Source: Sphingomonas oleivorans (lineage in GTDB: Bacteria; Pseudomonadota; Alphaproteobacteria; Sphingomonadales; Sphingomonadaceae). Taken from it: a stretch of 64,000 nucleotides of DNA. A program made the position numbers and the translations under genes. Of the stretch, positions 14,890 through 21,955 are shown piece after piece (positions within the stretch are counted from its first letter, which is position 1; each line of letters starts with the position of its first letter). The DNA is taken from positions 372,001-436,000 of the forward strand of contig NZ_NWBU01000004.1 in NCBI RefSeq assembly GCF_003050615.1, in the 5' to 3' direction. The notes below the pieces were generated by a model. The model did not search any database and had not been told where the DNA came from. It worked only from the letters and a program-made list of their open reading frames with translations.

Positions 14890-15032
14890 CGGAAGTGACG
14901 GCGCTCGCCGCGCTGTACGGGATTTGCGGCGCCGTTGGGGCGGGTGTGACATGGCTCGCCATCACCCTTCTGGACGGGCTGCTGGAAGATTTCCGCTCGA
15001 TGCTGGGCGATGATCATGGGGATAATAGATAG
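14886..15032 (+). CDS. Small membrane protein (48 aa)
   Basis: The frame encodes 48 residues with one long hydrophobic segment (LAALYGICGAVGAGVTWLAI) and an acidic tail. The ATG overlaps the stop of the preceding gene (ATGA), and the next gene begins directly after its stop, which supports translation. The function is unknown. Confidence 0.55.
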   Translation: MTEVTALAALYGICGAVGAGVTWLAITLLDGLLEDFRSMLGDDHGDNR

Positions 15033-15506
15033 ATGCGCACCCGGAACAATGCTGCGTCGCACACAGCGCTGATTTCGCCGGAAGCGGCGGACGATCATAT
15101 CCACCGCACGTTGGGCCTGTTCATCGGCCAGGGGCGCCGCTTCTCGGTCGAGGACATCGAGACGGGCACCGGCATTCCGGCGCGCACCGTGAGTGGCTGG
15201 ATCGCCAACGCGGTCGAGAACCGCCGCCGGCCCAAGGGCGGGCATCTGATGATCCTCTGCCACTTCATCGGCGTCGAATTCACGAACAAGCTTCTGGGGG
15301 CAGTCGGCCAGGGCGCGCGCGATCTGAACCCGGCCGAAGATGCTCCGGCATCGGTCGTGTCAAAGCTGGTTTCCGGTGCCGCCGAGTTCGCGAAACGCGG
15401 CCTCGATGGCCGCTACTGCCACACGGACCGTGGCGAGCTGGAAGACGACGCGGACGAGATGATCATGATCCTGACGCCGTTCAGCAGCCGCGCCCGCGAC
15501 GACTGA
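15033..15506 (+). CDS. Helix-turn-helix early regulator (CII-position protein)
   Basis: This 157-residue protein has a central HTH-like segment (FSVEDIETGTGIPARTVSGW) and a basic stretch (NAVENRRRPKGGH). The C-terminal part is helical and acidic. Its position after the Cro-like gene corresponds to CII or YdaT-type regulators in lambdoid phages. The start codon follows immediately after the previous stop (TAGATG). Confidence 0.55.
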   Translation: MRTRNNAASHTALISPEAADDHIHRTLGLFIGQGRRFSVEDIETGTGIPARTVSGWIANAVENRRRPKGGHLMILCHFIGVEFTNKLLGAVGQGARDLNPAEDAPASVVSKLVSGAAEFAKRGLDGRYCHTDRGELEDDADEMIMILTPFSSRARDD

Positions 15507-15556
15507 TTTTCGACTGAGGACTTAAGCGCCGGGGGACCCGGCGGGAGGGACTGACG

Positions 15557-16027
15557 ATGAATGGAGCGAACAGCGCTCCTGCGTCGATGGACGTGGGAGC
15601 GGCGGGAAACCTGCGCCCGAATTGCATGAAGAAGGACGCCTGCGACTCCAGGGGGCCGGGGCGCTGTCGCCGCTGCGCGCATATCGAAACGATGAAACGG
15701 CCAGAGGTCCGCGCAAAAATCAGCGCGTCGCAGAAAGCTCGGTTGGCAGATCCCCTGGTTCGAGCGAGGCACGCCGAGACAGCACGCGCCAATCTCGCAC
15801 CGCACCGGGCGTCTTCCGGCCGCAAGCGCACCTTGCGAATGATCGGCCACATCCCGGAGGCATATCGCGACGAATATCGGCGGCTCGTAAACACAAAGAA
15901 GCTGACGAGCGCCGAGGCGCGCGCGGTGATCGAGGCCGAGATGCAGGCCGAGGGCAAGCGTGAAGTCGCTCGCAATGCCGCTGCGATGCGCGAGAAGCAT
16001 CAGCGCGATCTGGCGAGCCGGTACTGA
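15557..16027 (+). CDS. Hypothetical protein with a cysteine cluster
   Basis: This 156-residue protein has a Cys-rich N-terminal part (NCMKKDACDSRGPGRCRRC) that could hold a zinc ion. A repeat-like basic segment follows (KISASQKARLADPLVRARH), similar to NUMOD3-type DNA-binding modules of homing enzymes, but no nuclease domain is present. GGAGG lies ten bases before the start. Its stop overlaps the following methyltransferase start by 1 bp. Confidence 0.55.
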   Translation: MNGANSAPASMDVGAAGNLRPNCMKKDACDSRGPGRCRRCAHIETMKRPEVRAKISASQKARLADPLVRARHAETARANLAPHRASSGRKRTLRMIGHIPEAYRDEYRRLVNTKKLTSAEARAVIEAEMQAEGKREVARNAAAMREKHQRDLASRY

Positions 16028-16770
16028 TGGGCGCCCGCGTCGAGCATATCGGCAACGCCACGCTCTATCTGGGTGATTGTCGCGAGATCCTGCCGACTCT
16101 TGTCGCCGTCGATCACATCATCTGTGATCCGCCCTATGAGGCGTCGCTTCATGCCGCGAAGAACAGCCTAAAAGGGCGCATTCGACGCGATCGTGGTGCC
16201 GCACTGAAGGGCCTCGATTTCGCACCGATCGATGACATCCGAGAGGACTTCGTTCGCCTCGCCTCAGATGTTTGCAACGGCTGGTTCATCGTTTTCTGCA
16301 CGCCCGAAGGCGTCGCCAAGTGGGCAGACTGCATCAATCCATCGTCGATGAAATATAAGCGTGCCTGCGTCTGGGTTAAGCCGGATTCAACGCCGCAGCT
16401 CAACGGGCAAGGTCCGGCTCAAGGTGCAGAGAACTTCGTCTGCGCTTGGGCCGGCCAAGGTTATGCACGTTGGAACGCTGGCGGAAAGCGCGGCGTCTAC
16501 ACCCACCTGGTCAACAATCCGGAGCGTCACGGCGAGCATCCGACTGAGAAGCCCCGGCGCCTCATGTCGGAGATTCTGGCCGATTTCACCAGCGCTGGAG
16601 AGCTTATCTGCGACCCCTTCATGGGCTCCGGCACCACCGGTGTCGCGGCGGCAATGGCGCATCGTCAGTTCATCGGGATCGAGAAGGCCGCCCGTTACTT
16701 CGACATCGCCTGCCGCCGCATCGAGGACGCGCAGCGCCAGGGAAACCTGTTCGCGGACGCGGCAGCGTGA
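16027..16770 (+). CDS. Beta-class DNA methyltransferase (adenine-N6 or cytosine-N4)
   Basis: This 247-residue protein has motif IV DPPY (HIICDPPYEASLH, about residue 36) ahead of motif I (CDPFMGSGTTGVAAA, about residue 198). This order defines the beta class. The catalytic DPPY transfers a methyl group to an exocyclic amino group. It is the third methyltransferase of the prophage and, like the others, has no restriction partner. Confidence 0.9.
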   Translation: MGARVEHIGNATLYLGDCREILPTLVAVDHIICDPPYEASLHAAKNSLKGRIRRDRGAALKGLDFAPIDDIREDFVRLASDVCNGWFIVFCTPEGVAKWADCINPSSMKYKRACVWVKPDSTPQLNGQGPAQGAENFVCAWAGQGYARWNAGGKRGVYTHLVNNPERHGEHPTEKPRRLMSEILADFTSAGELICDPFMGSGTTGVAAAMAHRQFIGIEKAARYFDIACRRIEDAQRQGNLFADAAA

Positions 16771-16814
16771 CCGCCTCTCCCTCCCCTCACCACCCACGAA
16801 GAAAGGAACTGAGC

Positions 16815-18008
16815 ATGCAGAACAGCGAAGCAATCTCGCTTTCGAGCAGCGACTTCCGCCACGCCATTTCCCTCGCCGGGAAGTGCATCGAGCGGAACAA
16901 CAAAACAATACCGACCCTCAGCATGATCCACGCCCGCGCCAATGGCGTTTTCGAGGCGACGGGCACGGACCTGGACGTTCTGGTTTCGGCATCGGTGCCG
17001 CGCGCAGGCAGCGCCGAGGCGACCTTCCTCATTCCCGACTACCGCTCGATCATCGGGGCCGTGAAGGCCGGCGGCGGCTCCGACGTCACCTTGGAGCCGG
17101 CCGAGGGGAAATTCGCGCTCGCGTCCGACACGCTATCGGTCGAAGTCGTCAGCAACATCGCGGCCGACGATTTTCCGCTGTCGGGCCAACTAATCGCGCA
17201 TGATGAATTCACGGCCACGCTAAGCCATGAGCAGTTGCGCTCACTGCGCCGGATAGCGGCATCCATCTCGAAGGCGGAAACCCGCTATTATTTGAACGGC
17301 ATATATCTCCATCATATCGATGGCACCACGTTCCGGGCCGTCGCAACGGATGGACATCGCCTCAGCGTCATAGATCTTGAGATCCCAGACGCCTCCGGAG
17401 CCTTGGAGGGGATTATAATCCCACGGAAGGCGATCCGGCTCCTGCTGGAGATGATTGGCAACAAGGCGGGTGCGGCAGATCCAGGCATCGCGTTCCGCGT
17501 CGGCACCGGCATGTTGCGCAACCGTGAGGACAGCACCGCACCAGAGCGGAAGGGTGTGAGCCGCGCCCACTTCTCGCTGCGCGCTGGCAACGCATCCGTC
17601 ACCCTCGCGACGAAGCTGATTGACGGCACCTACCCGGATTATGCCCGCGTAATCCCATCCGAATCAGGGCGGTCGTTCCTGTTCAAGTCGGCCGAATTCC
17701 GGCGCGCTCTGGAGGCTGTGTCATTCGGGTCCAAGGACGTACGGGCGGTTCGGCTCGACTTTGACAGCGAGGGGGCGACCGTCAGCGCGAAGTATGTCAG
17801 CGGCATCGCCAGTGCGGTCCGCATTAGCTGCCAGCACTCAGGCGAGCCGTGGGAGGTTGGATTCAGCGGCTCCCACCTGATCGACATGATCGATGCCGCC
17901 GGCGGTGATGAGTTCGTGCTCAGTGCGGCGGACGCGACCGGCCCTGCGCTGATCAAAAACCCGGCAGACCCAGATTGGACGGGCGTCCTGATGCCCTGCC
18001 GGCTTTGA
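16815..18008 (+). CDS. dnaN: Phage-encoded DNA polymerase III beta sliding clamp
   Basis: This 397-residue protein is slightly longer than host clamps (about 370). Clear family segments include RYYLNGIYLHHIDGTTFRAV, ATDGHRLSVIDLE, IIPRKAIRLLLEM, LIDGTYPDYARVIPSE and the terminal VLMPCRL, which matches the clamp C-terminus. The start at 16815 is chosen because AAGGA lies 8 bases upstream. The clamp would tether a polymerase to phage DNA, or redirect the host clamp loader. Phage clamps of bacterial beta type are uncommon. Confidence 0.9.
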   Translation: MQNSEAISLSSSDFRHAISLAGKCIERNNKTIPTLSMIHARANGVFEATGTDLDVLVSASVPRAGSAEATFLIPDYRSIIGAVKAGGGSDVTLEPAEGKFALASDTLSVEVVSNIAADDFPLSGQLIAHDEFTATLSHEQLRSLRRIAASISKAETRYYLNGIYLHHIDGTTFRAVATDGHRLSVIDLEIPDASGALEGIIIPRKAIRLLLEMIGNKAGAADPGIAFRVGTGMLRNREDSTAPERKGVSRAHFSLRAGNASVTLATKLIDGTYPDYARVIPSESGRSFLFKSAEFRRALEAVSFGSKDVRAVRLDFDSEGATVSAKYVSGIASAVRISCQHSGEPWEVGFSGSHLIDMIDAAGGDEFVLSAADATGPALIKNPADPDWTGVLMPCRL

Positions 18009-18039
18009 CCACCTCTCTCACCAACGGAAGGGAAATAGC

Positions 18040-18282
18040 ATGAGCGACGGCAACATCGCGGCGGATCAGCTGCGACTGTTCCTCGAGCGCGTCGAACGCC
18101 TTGAGGAAGAGAAGAAAGGCATGCTGGACGACATCAAGGACGTCTACCTGGAAGCCAAGAGCCAGGGCTTCGACGTCAAGACGATGAAGACCATCATCCG
18201 CCTGCGCCGGATGGAAAAGGACGCGCGCGACGAGGCGGATGCCCTTCTCGAGACCTATCGCAACGCACTCGGCCTGCACTGA
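18040..18282 (+). CDS. GapR-family (DUF2312) DNA-binding protein
   Basis: This 80-residue protein is nearly all DUF2312: IAADQLRLFLERVERLEEEK, then IKDVYLEAKSQGFDVKTMK and IIRLRRMEKDARDEADALL. Caulobacter GapR, the known member, is a nucleoid protein that clamps overtwisted DNA ahead of replication and transcription and stimulates topoisomerases. A phage copy next to a beta clamp suggests a role in phage replication forks. A chromosomal GapR is also expected in the host. Confidence 0.9.
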   Translation: MSDGNIAADQLRLFLERVERLEEEKKGMLDDIKDVYLEAKSQGFDVKTMKTIIRLRRMEKDARDEADALLETYRNALGLH

Positions 18283-18299
18283 TCCGGAGGGACTGAGGC

Positions 18300-18506
18300 A
18301 TGTTCGACCGCATCAGAAACGCACTTCTCCGCCGGGCCTCAAACCCGGCGGCGATCATCCGCGCCGATCGCGCGCGTGCGGCGAAGCTCGGTCATGCCCG
18401 GCACGATTCCGAATGGAAGGCCCTGCGGGACGCCACCACGGCGCGCCTGCGGGAAGATTATGCTGCCAAACAGGCGGCCAAGGACAAGGCAGCGCCCAGC
18501 GCATGA
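18300..18506 (+). CDS. Small basic hypothetical protein
   Basis: This 68-residue protein is rich in Arg, Ala and Lys (MFDRIRNALLRRASNPAAII) and is predicted helical. It may bind nucleic acid. GGAGG lies about seven bases before the ATG, and its stop overlaps the start of the next gene (ATGA). Confidence 0.55.
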   Translation: MFDRIRNALLRRASNPAAIIRADRARAAKLGHARHDSEWKALRDATTARLREDYAAKQAAKDKAAPSA

Positions 18507-18784
18507 GCTATTTTGCCGGCAGCGAAGACGATGTGGTCGAGGCCTTGCTTGGGGTGAGCTACCTTAAGGAGATCCACGTCCGCGCCTATGTGCGCGCCAA
18601 GAACGCGGGCGCCGATCCGGTGGACGCGATCTGCGCGGCCATCCACCGCAGCCGGTGGCCCGACAGCGTGCCGAATAAGCCGTGGCTCGAATGCAGCGCT
18701 CGCTGGGCTGGCCATCTCGACAACTGGGTCGAAATCCTCCGCTCGCGCGGGAACAACGTCATCGGCGAGGCGCCGACGGCATGA
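18503..18784 (+). CDS. Hypothetical early protein
   Basis: This 93-residue protein starts MSYFAGSEDDVVEALLGVSY and contains a WLECSARWAGHLDNWVEIL helix. It is joined by ATGA overlaps to the genes on either side. No family is recognised. Confidence 0.55.
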   Translation: MSYFAGSEDDVVEALLGVSYLKEIHVRAYVRAKNAGADPVDAICAAIHRSRWPDSVPNKPWLECSARWAGHLDNWVEILRSRGNNVIGEAPTA

Positions 18785-19551
18785 GCACGGTTGCGTCCGT
18801 CTGGGCAGGAAAACAGAAAACCGAACGGCCAGCGGACAAGCTGATCCTTTGGGCTATGGCTGATGCCGCATCAAAGGACAGCTTCGAGTGCTTCTCGTCG
18901 GTCGCGTCGCTGGTGGAGTTCACCGGGCTCGACCGCAAGACGGTGCTTGCGGGCCAGCAGCGCCTGAAGGCTGTCGGCCTAATCGCCGACACTGGCCGGC
19001 GCAAGGGCGATACAAAACAGATCATCGTTTGGGCACTCCCCGTCGAAACAGTGCCGGAAACGGGATCGTTAGAGACGGTGCCAGAAACGGAACTGTTCCA
19101 AAAACGGAACTGTTCCACTTTCCCCACAGAACAGTCCCAAAAACGGGACACGGAACCTGTCTTGGAACCTGAACCTCAGAAGGCTTCGCCTTCTTCGGAG
19201 ACGCGCAAGCGCAAGGCGCCAGCGCGTTCTGCGGTCGAGACGCTCCCCGATCTACCGGAGGGCGTCACCGACGAGCAGTGGGACGGCTTCGTAGCGATGC
19301 GGAAGCAGATCAAGAAACCGCTGGGCCCACATGCCGCCAAGCTGGCGATCCGTGAACTGCACCGGCTGGCCGAGGACGGGCACCCGCCCGGCAAGGTGCT
19401 CGAGCAATCCACCCTCAACGGCTGGCAGGGCCTCTACCCCATCAAGGACGATCGACGTGGCCAACGAAATCACTCTGGCGAACGAAAATTCCGGGACCCG
19501 CTCAATCAGCGTGACTGGGAAACTGGCGGCTTCCATCCCGTCATGGATTGA
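18781..19551 (+). CDS. Replication initiator-like protein (phage O-like)
   Basis: This 256-residue protein has an N-terminal winged helix as in phage replication protein O: LILWAMADAASKDSFECFSS, then VEFTGLDRKTVLAGQQRL and KAVGLIADTG. A low-complexity middle (residues about 90-145) is rich in VPET and EPEP segments. The C-terminal domain contains EQWDGFVAMRKQIKKPLGPH. The iteron-like array at 19051-19153 sits in the low-complexity linker, just as lambda ori sits inside O. It would mark the phage origin and recruit the helicase loader. Confidence 0.72.
   Translation: MSTVASVWAGKQKTERPADKLILWAMADAASKDSFECFSSVASLVEFTGLDRKTVLAGQQRLKAVGLIADTGRRKGDTKQIIVWALPVETVPETGSLETVPETELFQKRNCSTFPTEQSQKRDTEPVLEPEPQKASPSSETRKRKAPARSAVETLPDLPEGVTDEQWDGFVAMRKQIKKPLGPHAAKLAIRELHRLAEDGHPPGKVLEQSTLNGWQGLYPIKDDRRGQRNHSGERKFRDPLNQRDWETGGFHPVMD
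19051..19153 (+). repeat. Iteron-like repeats, candidate phage replication origin
   Basis: Four imperfect copies share a core close to CCRRAAACGGRAYYGTTCC. They occur at about 19054-19070, 19081-19099, 19098-19116 and 19136-19153. Two copies contain the palindrome GGAACTGTTCC. They lie inside the initiator-like gene between its two domains, the arrangement of lambda-type origins. Confidence 0.5.
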
Positions 19552-20149
19552 CCTGCACGAGCTCGATGCCAGCGGCCCGCATGCCTACTCCCTCCCGATC
19601 CGGCCGGGCCAATTGCCCGCGATCCGTGCGGCAGCCGACGCGCACTTCGCTGCGCTGGCCCCGTCGACGGCCGACGAGCGACAGCGGACGCTACGCGGCC
19701 TGCGGTCGGCGACCATCCTGCAGCAGGAGGATGCGGCCGAGGCGGAGGCGACGCTGAAGATGCTCCGCGTCCACGTTGCCGACGTGCCGCTGGACATCCT
19801 GGAGGCAGCCTGCCGCGCCTACTGCAACGCCCCGGGCAAACGGTTCTTCCCGAAGTCAGCGGGCGAATTGCGGACATTCATCAACCCCCTAATCTATGCG
19901 CGGCAGGCGCGCGCGTACCGGCTGAAGAAGCTGGCCGCCCAGGCGGAGAAGGAAGAGGCCGAGCGCCGGCGCCTGGAAGATGACCCCCTCACCCCTGAGG
20001 CTATGGCCGCCATCAAGGCCGAGTTCGGCTTGGACCGGCTGGGCGAGGAGTCAGCGGCGCCTGCGGCTGGATCAGCACCATTGGACAAGGGCGTGACGAC
20101 GTTCGGCGATGCGGCGTCATCGGCCATCGACAGCATTGCGGCAGAGTAA
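19457..20149 (+). CDS. Possible helicase loader / replication accessory protein
   Basis: This is 230 residues from a GTG start at 19457, which has AAGGA about eight bases upstream; the gene overlaps the previous one by 95 bp. It begins MANEITLANENSG. Recognisable blocks are VADVPLDILEAACRAYCNAP, FFPKSAGELRTFINPLI and a long charged helix (LKKLAAQAEKEEAERRRLE). The position directly after the initiator matches lambda P or DnaC-like loaders, but no Walker motif is present. Confidence 0.55.
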   Translation: MANEITLANENSGTRSISVTGKLAASIPSWIDLHELDASGPHAYSLPIRPGQLPAIRAAADAHFAALAPSTADERQRTLRGLRSATILQQEDAAEAEATLKMLRVHVADVPLDILEAACRAYCNAPGKRFFPKSAGELRTFINPLIYARQARAYRLKKLAAQAEKEEAERRRLEDDPLTPEAMAAIKAEFGLDRLGEESAAPAAGSAPLDKGVTTFGDAASSAIDSIAAE

Positions 20150-20802
20150 TGAGTAGGGTGAGCGGGGATCAGGGCATGGTGAGAAGTAGGGACATCAAGG
20201 CGATATCCGAACTGGCAGCCGAGATGAAACGGCGGAAGGCGGTCGATCAGGCTGAACGCGAACGGCGTCGGCAGCAGAAGACATCTCAGCAGGCCGCGGC
20301 CGAACCTCGTCCGCTGGTGAACCCCTTTATGGCCCAGCACGGCCGTTACGAGGAATCGACGGTGGTCGACCTTGATGGGTCGTTGGGCGGCAAGCGCATG
20401 TCCATGGTGAAAGTCCTGCTCAACCGGGGCGGAACGGCCGTCGAGCGCTGGATATCGAGCGACCACAATGGGATGTTCGGCGAGCCGCAGCAGCGCGCTA
20501 TCCGCTATACGCAGAACCTATGGATACGGGCGGAAGGCGGGTTGCGGGCGATCGATCTGACGGCTGATATTGTTGATGCTCCGCTCGGCTGGTCTCAGCA
20601 GGAGGCGCTGGTTGATTTGAAGGATCTGATGGCGCGCGTGCCGCGACCCTATTGGGAAGTTTATGAGAACGTCTGCCGCTTCGACGAACCTGCCGGGACG
20701 GCTGGCTCCAAGCTGGCCAACAACGACCGGTCGGCGCTCGCCGCTGCAAAGACATGCGTTGCGTTCACGGCCAGCCTGATCGCGCAATGGCGGAGACTAT
20801 AG
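20149..20802 (+). CDS. Hypothetical protein at the early-late boundary
   Basis: This 217-residue protein has a basic helical start (IKAISELAAEMKRRKAVDQA). The folded part ends with WEVYENVCRFDEPAGTAGSK and LAAAKTCVAFTASLIAQWRR. The start overlaps the previous stop (TAATG). As the last gene before the packaging genes it occupies the place of late regulators such as Q, but no sequence evidence proves that. Confidence 0.55.
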   Translation: MSRVSGDQGMVRSRDIKAISELAAEMKRRKAVDQAERERRRQQKTSQQAAAEPRPLVNPFMAQHGRYEESTVVDLDGSLGGKRMSMVKVLLNRGGTAVERWISSDHNGMFGEPQQRAIRYTQNLWIRAEGGLRAIDLTADIVDAPLGWSQQEALVDLKDLMARVPRPYWEVYENVCRFDEPAGTAGSKLANNDRSALAAAKTCVAFTASLIAQWRRL

Positions 20803-20807
20803 TCCTC

Positions 20808-20835
20808 TTGACTGGTGTCCGCCTAAGTGTAAGAA
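20808..20835 (+). promoter_or_regulatory. Possible late promoter
   Basis: TTGACT (20808-20813) and TAAGAA (20830-20835) are separated by 16 bp in the 116-bp gap between the early block and the packaging genes. The -10 is weak, so the assignment rests mainly on position. Confidence 0.3.
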
Positions 20836-20918
20836 GAAATGCAGATGGGGCATTACGCCCTGAGCAAGCGCCCGCAGCCCACCGGCTCGCGGGCGTTGTC
20901 GTATCTGGGGAGGATCGC

Positions 20919-21086
20919 ATGCCGCAGCCTTCCCAGTCAGATCTGGCCGCCGAGGCGCTGGATATCTCCATCTCGATCGAGCGCCTGCGCCCGGACTGGA
21001 ACAACCCGGAGCGCTTCCATTTCGCCAAGTCCGAGCTGGCTGCGCGGATGCGGCGCCTGCATCGTCAGCTTCGGGGGCGGCGGTGA
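20919..21086 (+). CDS. Small hypothetical protein upstream of the HNH gene (55 aa)
   Basis: The frame encodes 55 residues, beginning MPQPSQSDLAAEALDISISI and ending in a basic helix (ELAARMRRLHRQLRGRR). GGGGAGG precedes the ATG with good spacing, and the stop overlaps the HNH start (TGATG). Small helical proteins often accompany phage HNH-terminase modules. Confidence 0.55.
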   Translation: MPQPSQSDLAAEALDISISIERLRPDWNNPERFHFAKSELAARMRRLHRQLRGRR

Positions 21087-21394
21087 TGGTCGAGCGTCTT
21101 CGTGGCAGCGCGGGCGTCGCCCAGCGTCGTCGCCGCCTCGCCCGCACGCATGGCCTATGCGAGATGTGCCTTGCGGCTGGCCGGCCCGAGATCGCGACCG
21201 TCGTCGACCATATCGTTCCGCTCGCCCTCGGCGGCTCCGACGAGGACAGCAACACCCGCAACCTATGCGGTGCGCATCACCTCGAAGTGACGGCCGAGCA
21301 GTTCGGGCATCGCGCTCCGATCAAGGCGCGCGGCGTCAGCCGATCGGGCCGGCCGACCGCGCCCGACCACCCATGGAACCAGCGTCGGGACTGA
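21086..21394 (+). CDS. HNH endonuclease of the packaging module
   Basis: This 102-residue protein has the HNH fold: CEMCLAAGRPEIATVVDHIV, PLALGGSDEDSNTRNLCGAHH. The Cys pairs bind structural zinc and the DH, N and H residues form the catalytic site. In HK97-like phages such a protein works with terminase to cut at cos. It stands directly before the cos-like region and the terminase genes, as expected. An in-frame GTG at 21083 is a less likely start. Confidence 0.9.
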   Translation: MVERLRGSAGVAQRRRRLARTHGLCEMCLAAGRPEIATVVDHIVPLALGGSDEDSNTRNLCGAHHLEVTAEQFGHRAPIKARGVSRSGRPTAPDHPWNQRRD

Positions 21395-21396
21395 CA

Positions 21397-21520
21397 CCCC
21401 CCCCGGGGGGGGCAAAAGTCTGTGAGGCCGCGGCGGCGGACACCGACCCCGCCCTCCATGTGCTCCGCGAGTAGTTTTGAGGATAAAAGTTCGGGGCACC
21501 CCCGAAGGGGGTGATGTGCT
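21397..21520 (+). other. Candidate cos region (C8G8 palindrome and hairpin)
   Basis: Eight C followed by eight G (21397-21412) form a perfect 16-bp palindrome right after the HNH stop. Two AAAAGT sequences follow at 21415 and 21485. CACCCCC-GAA-GGGGGTG (21497-21513) forms a hairpin that covers the ribosome binding site of the small terminase gene. The gap between HNH and small terminase is the usual place for cos in this phage type. Confidence 0.45.
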
Positions 21521-21955
21521 ATGAACGTGATTGAGGGCACCGGACTGATCGTCGAGGAGCCAGTTTGGTCGCTGTTGCTCAGCGATCCGCTGGAAATCGA
21601 GGTGGCCAAGCAGCACTGGCGCCGGGTCACGGTCGAGATGCGCGATCGCGACCTGCTGTCGCCATCAAATGGCCACGCCATTCAGCGGCTTGTGCTTGCC
21701 TATGTGATCTATGATCGCTGCTCGCGCGAGGTGGCAGACAGCGGGGCGGTGCTCAAGCCGAAGCGGGGCAGCCCGCGAGCCATCGCGCGGCTCAGCCCGC
21801 ATTTCCAGGCGATGCGTGAGGCGGCCAATGACGCGGCCACACTCGAAGCCGAACTCGGCCTGTCGCCGCGTCGGCGCAATGGCGTCGGCAAGGTGGCCAA
21901 GAAGGTGACGCGCACCACGGGCGCAGATGCGTTCCTCAAGCCGCGGACGGGCTGA
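21521..21955 (+). CDS. terS: P27-type terminase small subunit
   Basis: This 144-residue protein has the P27 small-terminase layout: PLEIEVAKQHWRRVTVEMRD, a helical middle (LVLAYVIYDRCSREVADSG) and a closing RLSPHFQAMREAANDAATL, then LGLSPRRRNGVGK. It recognises the packaging site and hands DNA to the large subunit. Its end overlaps the large-subunit start by 29 bp, which suggests coupled translation. Confidence 0.88.
   Translation: MNVIEGTGLIVEEPVWSLLLSDPLEIEVAKQHWRRVTVEMRDRDLLSPSNGHAIQRLVLAYVIYDRCSREVADSGAVLKPKRGSPRAIARLSPHFQAMREAANDAATLEAELGLSPRRRNGVGKVAKKVTRTTGADAFLKPRTG

Noticed and set aside
7553-16770. A restriction-modification system
   Set aside because: Three methyltransferases are present, but no restriction endonuclease is recognised near any of them; the two HNH proteins fit recombination and packaging roles.
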